From contig WNKI01000005.1 of NCBI GenBank assembly GCA_015350385.1, forward strand, positions 146,342-210,341: a stretch of 64,000 bases of DNA. The letters are read 5' to 3'. The position numbers and the translations under genes were made by a program. Under the pieces are notes generated by a model, which worked only from the letters and a program-made list of their open reading frames with translations, did not search any database and was not told the origin of the DNA. The DNA is from Aculops lycopersici. Its lineage: Eukaryota; Arthropoda; Arachnida; Trombidiformes; Eriophyidae. Of this stretch, positions 28,844 to 38,819 are shown piece after piece (the first letter of the stretch is position 1; each line of letters opens with the position of its first letter).

Positions 28844-31490
28844 GAATTAACTTATTCAGAATCATGGGACCTATGACCTCCATTCTAGGAAGATTTTGGG
28901 ATGGCACTCTAATGAGTAGATCTTTAAGCATTTTTTGCACCTCAAGTCGATTTCTGATCTTTCTCTGCTTCTGCGTGATTGCTTGATGGTCAATCTTGTC
29001 GTTGTCTGATAAATTACGCGTTTCCTCCTTGTATTGTGCGACATTCTTGATGAAATAGGACTGTAGTTCACTCATGTCGAATGTTTTGATTGCATTACAG
29101 TTGTTCTCAGCCGTTTGCCTTTCAAGGGTAAACTTGTCTGTCATACCCACGAGTTGCTGGTGGTTATTCATCAAACATAACCGATTGATTATCTTCAACA
29201 GGTTGGTATCATGATAAGATTTTTCATCGAGATCGAGGATAGGGTTAGCTAGAAAACACATGTGCGTATAATAGTGTTCAATCTTGGGACTTGTGAGAGG
29301 GGCAGTGGCATCGAAGACAGCGATCGGTTTCAGATCTGTCGTGGTGTGATCAACATGTAGTTTGAAAATGAGAATTTGGTTCTTCCTTGTGGCAACAGCA
29401 AAGTGATCACCATCCTCCTGAGATCCATGATCAAATGCAACGGCTGTAAATTCATCGTTCAAGCTACTCGCCGCGAATTCTACAGATTCTAATGCATTCA
29501 ATATGTTCCATATCCGTATTGTGTTAGTCCTAACCTCGCATAGAGGCGCAACACTTTCCGTTGGTCTGTGTTGACCAAAATGCAAACCTAAGACTTGATG
29601 GTTATTTTGATCCATTGCATACTCATTATCATCTTGGTTGCTATCTTCATCGGCTGTTATCACCTCATCGACTTCCCTGTGACTCAGCTGACACTCGAAT
29701 ACTAGTTTAAATGGATCTACGATCATCCAAATGAGCGTCGTGTCATTCTTGAGACTGATGGCCATGACAGAGGAGTCATGCGAGAAGCTTGCTAGTGAAA
29801 CGAGCTTGTCCGGGACACTACCGACAAAACCCTTCGCATACATTTGTTTTGCTGTTGCTGATGTTGCTCTGGCATCTAGACTGATACGATGTAACATCTG
29901 GAACGTTCCATCTTCGCTAACGCTAACCAAGTACACTCCGTCTGGTGAGAATTTCAAGTCGGTGATTGTGGTCGATGAGTGTAACCTATCAGCAGTTTGA
30001 ATCCACACCCATCTGCCTGTTGTGCTGGACCTTTGCCAAATGTGTAGCTTGATGTCAGGGAATGTGCTGCTCGGAGTGTCACGAGTTTCATAGAACGCCA
30101 GCCAATTTCCGTCGAGAGTTAATGTAGCTCGAGTGATCTCACTTGGTATTACCTTAACCTCCTTCTCTAGTGATAAGATGTCTGATTTCAGGAAGTTCAA
30201 TGACTGTATCCTAACTTTGCTTGAGGGGGAATAGAATTGCAGCCAACCTGTTCGTCCATTGGTGACCACAGTATCAGTCTTTGAATGCCATAAAAGGCCT
30301 ATTGAAAACTTGCTTTCGCTAAATTGATCTGGTATATCGGTGTCTCTCAAGACCTTAGAATCATTCTTCACATACATGTCAATGGTTCGCCTTGTTAATG
30401 TGGTCAGTTCTTTTGTTCTACCGTCCGTATTCATGATTTGCAATTCATTGTCTTCAAAACTCAATATGTACTTATTAACATTCTGACTACAGTTGACATA
30501 TCTGATAGGCATTCCCAACTTTGATTTAACAAACTTTCGAGTGATATTGTTTGGACTGAGATCCCAAAAGGCAACACAGCCAGATTCTCCTCCGACGGAT
30601 GCGAGGGTATTGCCTGTACAAGAGAAGCAGAGATCATTCACAGCCAGAGAATGCCAATGAAGTTTAGTTCTGTTCAGATCATCTTCCAGGAAGTCGCCTG
30701 TGTAGAGGTATATTCTACCGATGGAGTCACCAGCAGCAACCATTGGAGTGTTAGGACTTGCTCTGACACAGGTGAAGTATTCATTGATCTTCCTTTTCGT
30801 TTTGTTAGGAGTAAACTTTTCACCAACTCCTATTCGTACAAAATAGACATATCTATTCTTGATGTAGGTTAATAATCTTTGTTTTGAGGCCTTATCTTGT
30901 GACTGCTTGATTTGTTTTGAATTTGCAGGTGAAGCCAGATTTACAACATCGATTGCATTCAGAGAATCACAAATACCATCCTCAACTAGTTCTTTTCTCT
31001 TGGGCCGCTCTCTTTCACTACGTGACATGGAATAGTACAAATCGACCTCTTGGGATTTGTTCTCATCTCTGATCGAATAAATGTATTGTCTTTTACTTAT
31101 CATCTTGCAAGAAACTAACATTTGTCCATCATTTAAAGGTAGAGAGAGTTCTGTGGACCAGTCCCTTGTATCGAGATTCCAAATGAATATCTTACCGTGA
31201 TTAGTAAACAGATAGATTAAATTTTCAAATTTATCACTTGATACAACTTTCTCGTCTTGGTTCAATTTCTCCGATGTTAAGTTTGCTTGAGCCACTTGTT
31301 GTCCGGAGTCTACACTGTAATAAATCAGTTTTCTATCACTTGGAACAATCACACTTTTGTCATCTTGATCAAAATAGGATCTCATGGACGTCAACTCCTG
31401 GCCGCCAACAATATCTGGCTTTAGGATTGGAATTAGAGGTAGGTTATCTTGCGAGACCTCGTTCTCTTGCTGATCAGAATCGACTTCCAT
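28839..31490 (-). CDS. WDR75: WDR75 / Utp17-like nucleolar WD-repeat protein
   Basis: 883-residue protein with two tandem WD-repeat propellers, matching WDR75 (yeast Nan1/Utp17). WDR75 is a t-UTP subunit of the small-subunit processome needed for pre-rRNA transcription and 18S processing in the nucleolus. Repeat-like stretches include IFIWNLDTRDW, PMVAAGDSIGRIYLYTGD, CFSCTGNTLASVGGESGC VAFWDLS, and KFSPDGVYLVSVSEDGTFQM. The chain ends with a helical basic region typical of the family's C-terminal domain. The ATG at 31490 (MEVDSDQQENE) is chosen because the frame upstream opens only with TTG. Intronless. Length is close to the human protein (about 830). The assignment rests on overall layout and short motifs, so another Utp-type WD protein is possible but less likely. 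Confidence 0.75.
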   Translation of the reverse strand: MEVDSDQQENEVSQDNLPLIPILKPDIVGGQELTSMRSYFDQDDKSVIVPSDRKLIYYSVDSGQQVAQANLTSEKLNQDEKVVSSDKFENLIYLFTNHGKIFIWNLDTRDWSTELSLPLNDGQMLVSCKMISKRQYIYSIRDENKSQEVDLYYSMSRSERERPKRKELVEDGICDSLNAIDVVNLASPANSKQIKQSQDKASKQRLLTYIKNRYVYFVRIGVGEKFTPNKTKRKINEYFTCVRASPNTPMVAAGDSIGRIYLYTGDFLEDDLNRTKLHWHSLAVNDLCFSCTGNTLASVGGESGCVAFWDLSPNNITRKFVKSKLGMPIRYVNCSQNVNKYILSFEDNELQIMNTDGRTKELTTLTRRTIDMYVKNDSKVLRDTDIPDQFSESKFSIGLLWHSKTDTVVTNGRTGWLQFYSPSSKVRIQSLNFLKSDILSLEKEVKVIPSEITRATLTLDGNWLAFYETRDTPSSTFPDIKLHIWQRSSTTGRWVWIQTADRLHSSTTITDLKFSPDGVYLVSVSEDGTFQMLHRISLDARATSATAKQMYAKGFVGSVPDKLVSLASFSHDSSVMAISLKNDTTLIWMIVDPFKLVFECQLSHREVDEVITADEDSNQDDNEYAMDQNNHQVLGLHFGQHRPTESVAPLCEVRTNTIRIWNILNALESVEFAASSLNDEFTAVAFDHGSQEDGDHFAVATRKNQILIFKLHVDHTTTDLKPIAVFDATAPLTSPKIEHYYTHMCFLANPILDLDEKSYHDTNLLKIINRLCLMNNHQQLVGMTDKFTLERQTAENNCNAIKTFDMSELQSYFIKNVAQYKEETRNLSDNDKIDHQAITQKQRKIRNRLEVQKMLKDLLIRVPSQNLPRMEVIGPMILNKLIQ

Positions 31491-33599
31491 GATTTTTGGA
31501 GATATAAGCTGCAAATTTGATGAGTTAGAGTAGAGTTGGAATCAAAATCGGAACTTGACTCCTGTAGATTAGAGGTATTGGTGCAGAATTCATGGATTGC
31601 GAATGCAGCAGCAACGCTAATGCTGCCGCTTCAAAAACAACACATGTGGCTCGCACGTTGTTCGGGACGTCGCACACATTACACTTGCACTATTTATGCT
31701 GCTTTCGCGGCCTCCAGCCGCTTAAGTGTCGGTGGGCGTGGTGAGCAAAGCGGGATTTTTCTCCACTCGAATTTGCATTAGAATTGTTCGCTTCTTTCGG
31801 GCCCATAATTCATTTCAAACGAACGCTCAACCCGTTGATCGAAAGTTCGCTCGAAAATCAGTAGATAGTCGCATTAATTAGTTGCAATTTTACATCGCCA
31901 TAGTTTATTGTTGCTCATCATAGGGGAATGTGAGCATTAGTATGAGAATAAATACATTCGCAAGCTATTTGTAGCACACATAGCTAACCAAATCAATCTA
32001 TTATCCAAATTTGCTTATCCTATTATACTGACCAAACTTCGACCTACTTAAAACTTATTCGATCTGAGCGAGGCGAGTAGAGGAACTGCACTTAGAAGGT
32101 TTTTAGAGTAAATAGCAACTCCGTTCTCGATAGAATGCTAGCAACAACAAGGAAGCCTCACTAGTTGTTAGAGCCACCAGCAGTGCCACAAGAGCTAGTT
32201 CATGTTGTTGCTGGTCCACTACTGATACCCAACTGACATTAGTCTGCCATGGATACACCATGTAGCTGTAGAAAATTGAATCGATAGCAGAGATTTGAAC
32301 ATCAACGTGTCGATGTGCCCAGTAAGCGTACCAGGTGGCGAGTTTAGTTTAGTGTCATGGCAGCGGCAGCAGCAGCTCTAGCTAGCCTGCCAGCTAGCGA
32401 GGATAAAATCCCTCGATAGCGGTACGGCAATGATTGACGTGAACGTCGTAGTTAGCCTGGCCTCGGGGTTTTCTATTCAGTGACACCACTAGCAACAACA
32501 ACAGAAGCAACAGCCACAACAGTCTCAACAACAAAGGATAACCGATAATAACAACAACAACAATAACAAGCCGCTAAGGTTAGCCTCGCTACGATCAAAC
32601 TGACGACTGATCCTCGAGTGCCGGATTTGGGTTCCGCCTTTGGTTGAGTCGCTCTAGTGACACAATCGTATGGCATTCAATCATTTTGACTTGTTTAACA
32701 ACAAGCGAGCACTCCATAAAGTCGATTGATGTGACCCAAAGTCCGCGTCCGCGTCGTCGTCTCGTAGTGGTGGAGTTGGAAGTTTGAAACTCTGGCTTAG
32801 ATTGGAGTTAGCCGACAGCGGGCCGCATTTGCGAATCGCTCTTATGCAATTGCACGGTAATCACAAAGGTTCGTGTTACGTATACCAGATTCCACATCGA
32901 GCAGGCCACTCGCCCGTCGGTACTTTTCAATTGGCTGTTATGGTGGCACAATTTAGACTACCACCTCCACCACTACTATCTGGCCTCTTGGTTGTTCCAA
33001 TCCCAGTCTTGCTTTTAGCTTACCGACATCCAGTTGGTTGCATCCGACTCGCAAGTTAAAGTGGTCGCGCAACCAATCCAACTTGTCGGCCGGCTATGAC
33101 TGCTCTGGTTACTGATGCGCCTCTAGTTACGTGTGTAAGCCACAGTAGCTGGCCTGAGTCGTCGTCGTCGTCGTCGTCGTCAAAGTAGCGGAAAATCTCA
33201 TTATGGATAAGTGAGACACACTAGCAGCCGACTCGATCGCTAGACGCTCGGCCAGAGCCTGTGGCCAAATGCAGTGAGAGTTGAAAGGGCTATCTCAGCA
33301 AGAGTGGAAATGGCGTTTGCCTAATGGAGAAACTGAATTACTGACCGGGTGCCTGGCGAAATTCTGGTTGAGACGGTGGCGCTGGCCGCCAGCTAGCTAT
33401 GCATTTATTCATGCTTTAGCTAACCAATAGCGAAAGCATGCTCCCTCTTGCTCTCACTTTCCAAAAATTGCCCCTCTGACAGGCTAACCAAATCAGCGCC
33501 GAGCTCCGCAACTTTGAGGCGCCGGAAGGCAAATTGTCGCCGTCAGCCAATAGAATCAATTACTTGGCCTGTGGACTTTTTTGGGCGGCGATTATCTGG

Positions 33600-33622
33600 C
33601 ACAAACTGACCGTCAGTTTGTG
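33600..33622. repeat. 23-bp perfect palindrome
   Basis: The 11-bp arm CACAAACTGAC is followed by one C and its exact reverse complement GTCAGTTTGTG, in non-coding DNA. Confidence 0.85.
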
Positions 33623-35078
33623 GTTTTTCCCCTCGGTGCATCAGAGAAGAAGCCAACATTTGAAAGTGGTTCCGAGTTTACAGGTCTAAACAGCCGGCCA
33701 CAGTAGCAGTAGCAGTCGCCTATTAGTCTGCCACTTTTGTCGATTGAGTTTCATTTCAATTCAAAGTGTGGCCACCAGTTAATTTGAGAGCAGCTAATCT
33801 ACACTACCCTCCATGTAGCCGGTAGCCTATTGGCCTTTCATTTAGCACAACTTGGCGAAGTTAATCTCCTGTCTTCCTCGTAGTCGATTCCAATCTCGTC
33901 ATTGAATTTGCCCCCACCCTATTGCCTGTCTTTGTACTTCTACTATAAGTTCAGCTCAGCTCAGTTCGCTGTGCGGATTTCAAGGCTTACGGCACTTCCG
34001 CTTCCCGGGGTCATTAAAATAATACGATGGTCGCGCTCCCACTGCCAGTCGGGTGGGTGGCGTGACTTTTGCGCATACAATTCAGCCACCAACCATTCGC
34101 CACAACAACCCCTACTAAACCCTCAACATGAGCCCACTTCATCGACAGGCTCAGTAGGTTTGCCCACTCGACTGATTGGATGTAATGGATGTCCGCGAAA
34201 TTGTGTGAATCATTTGGAATAAATTTGCCAGACTCGACTGACTGCCTAACTGGGGGCTCAATTTGACTATTGTTAAACGAATCTTGGCTGTATCACTTTT
34301 AGCGCTCAATGATAGGAGGAGGCCATTTAAATAAGCTGGAATGGATTTCCTTCGTTAGCCTCACGTTACCACTCTCAGCTGTTACTTATTTACCGATTTT
34401 AGATATTGTTATCCTCGTTTAGGGGGATAATAAGAACCCTCTCCCTAATTAAGCAGAACCCGAGCTCTCGTGGTGCAAGATTCATTGTTTACGTTTGGTC
34501 ATTCGATACAGCGGAACGAGGGGAAAACCGATTGAGTTGTTGCGTCAACGGCATAAGACGAACCTCTCGTTTGATCTAGATTCCTTTGGAGTATTAGAGG
34601 GAGAGTAAATATCGACTGCTACAAGGTTAGAACTGCAACCACTTGCTGGCGCCATGATCAAGGATTAACTGAGGGCCACTTGATTCGATCGCCTGCCTTT
34701 GGCCCCCTAGTTCAATGGATGAACTATTCTACTTTCTCAGCCTACTTAGCAATGTTGTGACTTTATTGTCCTCATGTCTATCAATTTCAACACTCTACTC
34801 TAGATGTTGTAGTTATTATTATTAACTGACCGCAGGCTTAACTTCGTATTGTTGACACATTACTCGCCCCCCAGGAACTGACCGGAAATTGACGATAACT
34901 CGACTGGGGACCGGCGAGTTTTGCGGCTCAAGTCTCTCGAATTATGCCGCCCCTTGTTGACCCTAATATTGAAGTTTGGCCTTCGATTGATCTTGGGCCT
35001 CAAGTTTGGTAGACAAACGAACGAATGAGCCGCCAATTCAAGTGCTGAGTTTGCATTTAGATTGATTAAGATGCCGCA

Positions 35079-35105
35079 ACTTTTGTCGACTCACTCGACA
35101 AAAGT
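35079..35105. repeat. inverted repeat, 11-bp stem and 5-nt loop
   Basis: ACTTTTGTCGA and TCGACAAAAGT flank CTCAC in non-coding DNA. Confidence 0.85.
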
Positions 35106-38100
35106 GAGTTGTGCTGCCACCACGACCACCATTTGCTCTAAACAAGGGGCCGTAAGATTCGAGTTTGCGCTAAAACCAAAACAAGCGCAAACTGCTCATG
35201 CAAACCCACGTGCCGGAGCACCATAAACATTCATTATGTTTTGGTTTCTCCAGCAGTCTAATCCAACCAATAGCGACGGCAATTGCAACGCACGAAGCCG
35301 AAAGCGTGGGACGCTCTAGCGACTTCCGGTGCGCGAGCTATGCGAGCGGTTGACTAACCTCCTAGTCTCCTAAAGGCTCGTGGGATTTGGGTTGCTCTAG
35401 TTGGCAACCGGCGAGTCGAGACTATCGCGAGGTGCTGGCTGCTAGTGGGCCCGAAGTTGAAGGTAAAGGTAAATACTCGCCCGTCAGCATCAAAGAATCT
35501 AGTTTCAAGTAATACGCAAGCGGCGACTGGCGTCATGGGGGTCCGAGCAGAAGTTGCTTGTTCTATCGAAAGGGCACCGCGTAAGACATTTGAGCCTTGA
35601 GAAGTGGGAAACTCTGTGGGTTGTTGGTTGTACTAAAGTTTGAATTCAATATAATGGTCGGCCTACGCAAACATTGATTCTCAATAAAGTTGTCGCTTCT
35701 CATCTATCTCCAAGTTTTGCTCTGCTCTGCTCTGTTTCGGTCTAGTCTTGTCTATTGACAACTTAAATGGCCCAATCTTAGCGTGAAACTAGAAGACACT
35801 TGTCTTGCTGTTGTAATCTTTTTGTTGGTCGTCTAGTTGTTAGGGATTTTGCTGCTCTTCTTGGCTCCCTCGCTCTCTTATAATTATCATTTCCTGTTTC
35901 CTTGTAGCCTAGCGCTTGAGTTGCAGGAAAAATGCAGATCATCTAGAGAGAAGAGTGCGTCGTTTTTTCTCTTAGAACTCGCCTCAAAGCTTCAGCTGCT
36001 TCATCTTAGGGACCACAAGTTTCACATGTTTAATTTCAAGAGGACAAAAAGTAAGTGGTTGATGGAGAAAAGGAGATTAATAGCGAGGGAGAGACTGAAA
36101 GATCAAGACGAATGGTTCGATAAAACTAGCAAGCAGATTAGGCAAACGAGTAACGCTGATCCCATTTCCAGCTAACTCTCGTCCCTTGATATGATATGCA
36201 GCAATGGAACGGAGTGGAGTGGACTTGCCTGTCGCAAGGACTAAACTTGTACGGTATCTCATTATATTTAATCAACTCGTTTTCCGCCAACTCGAGCTTG
36301 GAGAGCTTCGAGAGGAAGACTCTGCTCTGCTCTTTGCTTGTCGTGGTCATCCGGTTTGCCTCTGCTGCCGCTGGTCTCGGCGCTGGTTGTTGATTCTCAC
36401 TCTCCATTGTAGCCCTAAGAGAAGATGGCAACCACGAAGATGACGACAAATTCGAGCTTGCCACTGGCACTCGACTCGAAACATAAATAGGTTTTGCCTC
36501 ATGTAGCGCACTTCCGCCTAGCGACTGGGTAGCGCGTGCAGCGCGCCACGCTAGACATAATTCATGGAGGGAGTCCTCTGAGAGCAGGTGAGTGTTCTGT
36601 GCGTGTGTAGGTACATAAAAAATCTCATTGCAGTTGCGCCTTTGAGTTTCAAGCTTCAAATGATGATCTCTATTTGTCACATTAGCGCCGTGTTCACATG
36701 CTCCCACTTCCCTTGCACCTGGGCAGACTTTTGGCCAGAGTTTAGTGCAACGATGCAGGTATGAGGGAGGAGGTGAACAGGTAAAGTTGGCGAAGATTTG
36801 GATGGACAAAGTGGGAGACTAACATGGCGACGTGATTGTCGCTCTCTCCCTTACTCACTCTTCTTCCTGCTCTTCCTCTCACCTGCCGACTACTGGCGCC
36901 ACTAAACGGGTACTCGTTTTGGCGAGTAACGCGAAGCCGCCGCTGGTCTAACGTGGCCATCGTCGTTCTTTTGCTCAATTCCGAAGCTCAAACCAACCGA
37001 CAGAACAAGGACTACCGGCGCCGGTGGCCAGTTTGGTTCGAGTGAGCGAGTCGGCGGCGGCGACGATGCGAGAGGCACTAAAATGTTGTATCGAGTTAGC
37101 AAGGCGAAAGGCGCATCGAGTTCCGTCGCTCGATGCGCTCATTAGTCAGGGGCTTTGATATTGGCCAGGTAAGCGGCTTGCCGTTGGATCGGCCAGCTTT
37201 CCACTCAGCCACTCTCTCTCTTTTGACGCGCTCTTTGAGGTAACTCGCGCGTTTCTGCACGTTCCCCGCCTTCCACTGGTTGATGGCAAAGTTTCAGCCG
37301 ACGCTAGGTGCTTGGTCGGTTGGTTGTTAGTCCGCGCGTTCGTCAGTTATGAATGATGTGAGCAGCATCGCTATGTGCGGCTCGTTGGCTGAAGCGTTGA
37401 TAAGGTGCTTCGTTGCGCATGCGCCCACCTCGCTGGCAGAATGTGGGCCAGACGGGAAACAGGGAAAGGGATTGGAGGCACCAGCGGCGCAGAGTTGATG
37501 GGATCCGCTCGTTGCGTTGCGTTGTGTTGGCGGCAGTGGTTTTACGGTTCACTTTGCACGGTTTTACGAGAAACTAGATGAGTCGCAGTTTCTCCGTGGT
37601 AGTCTTCGTCGTGGTCGTCGTTAGAGTTAAGCGGGCGAAAGAAAAACACCACTAACAGCAGCACAAACTTCTCCCAGGTAAATCCAGCAATAGCAACAAC
37701 TACAACAGCAACAACAACAACATCAGCAACCACCACCACCACAACAAACCACAATTGTAATATAAGCAAAGAGAAAGTAACAATACAATACACTGACCAA
37801 ATTGCGTCGAGAACAATCAACGGGTCGGCCGCCATTACCGCACTATTGGCCACGTGGTGTTGCGGCTTGGTCGTCGTGGTGGTCGTTGTCGAAGTTAATC
37901 GTGTCTCCTCCTCGCGCCGCGCGCCCCATCCGCCAGCTTGGCGCGCCGGGTGCTCATTGCAGCCGGGGTTGTGGTTGTTATTGGAGTTTACTAGTAAGTA
38001 GACTCGACTGCTCACATACTAACACAAACTATAACACAAGCAGCCGACTAATTCATTTGTAGTCGCCCCCGCTGAGCGAGTACATTAAACTGTCTTATTT

Positions 38101-38291
38101 GTACTTCCTGCGGGCCACAAAAGCAATCAAGAGGAGCCACGAGCAGTGAGAAGTAGCGGCGGCAGCGGCAATAGCAGCAGCAGCAGCAGCAGCAGAAGCA
38201 GAGGCAACAACAATAGCCGCGCGGCCACATGCGCGCTGTTGATTCATTATTACAATTTCATTATTAGATTACCTGCACAAATATACCCACC

Positions 38292-38331
38292 AGCTAGCTA
38301 GCTAGCTAGCTAGCCAGCCAGCCAGCCAGTC
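38292..38331 (+). repeat. (GCTA)n/(GCCA)n microsatellite
   Basis: A GCTA tetranucleotide run grades into GCCA repeats. GCTA tracts are self-complementary every 4 bp (AGCT), so they can fold back. Confidence 0.9.
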
Positions 38332-38472
38332 AGTTGCTCTTTCTATGTAACATTAGTTTAACGTCAGATGAGTTTCCCACTGCGACGGGGGCTCCTGTTT
38401 CTCGGCCGCTTGTTAGCCAGCATCTGAATGAGCGAATGAATGAAGTTGCATGGTTGCGGTGAACGAGGACGA

Positions 38473-38480
38473 TATATAAG
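38473..38480 (+). promoter_or_regulatory. TATA box candidate (TATATAAG) upstream of the Dimmed-like gene
   Basis: TATATAAG is followed 37 nt later by an initiator-like TTCAGC (A at 38510). This would give a 5' UTR of about 310 nt. Confidence 0.4.
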
Positions 38481-38819
38481 AATGATATTAATTTGATAGC
38501 TTCACATTCAGCAGTCGGTTTGCTTGTTGAAAAGCATACACTCTCACAAACACATTGACTATTATACGACTTTGTGGCTCGCCGCCGCCGCCGCCGCCGA
38601 AACCGCAACCACCGAACCAGCAGCTTATTATATATTGGCAAAAGGCCAACAGTTTGCTACAAGATATTAAACAAATAACTGGAGCACTAACTCGCACTCG
38701 ATAGGCAAAAACAGCAACCACCACTCGACAGTAAGCGGTTAAACCTCAAGCAAGCAAGCAAGTTAGCGAGCGAGCGAGCATCGGACGACGGCGTCCAGAA
38801 AATTCAAGGCGCTTGTCAG

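Larger units (their letters stand above)
31515..38819. other. 7.3-kb gene-free interval upstream of the Dimmed-like gene
   Basis: By far the longest stretch without a supported gene. It contains short open frames with no domains, a (TCG)n run near 33160-33181, a 23-bp palindrome (33600-33622), an 11-bp-stem hairpin (35079-35105), CAG/CAA tracts near 38160-38210 and a (GCTA)n run (38292-38331). The left end holds the WDR75 promoter. Most of the rest is plausibly cis-regulatory or 5' UTR DNA of the bHLH gene, which is inference from position. Confidence 0.4.

Noticed and set aside
35837..36175. 112-residue frame with a hydrophobic start
   Set aside because: Opens with TTG, not ATG; the later part has no domain and the region looks like ordinary intergenic DNA.
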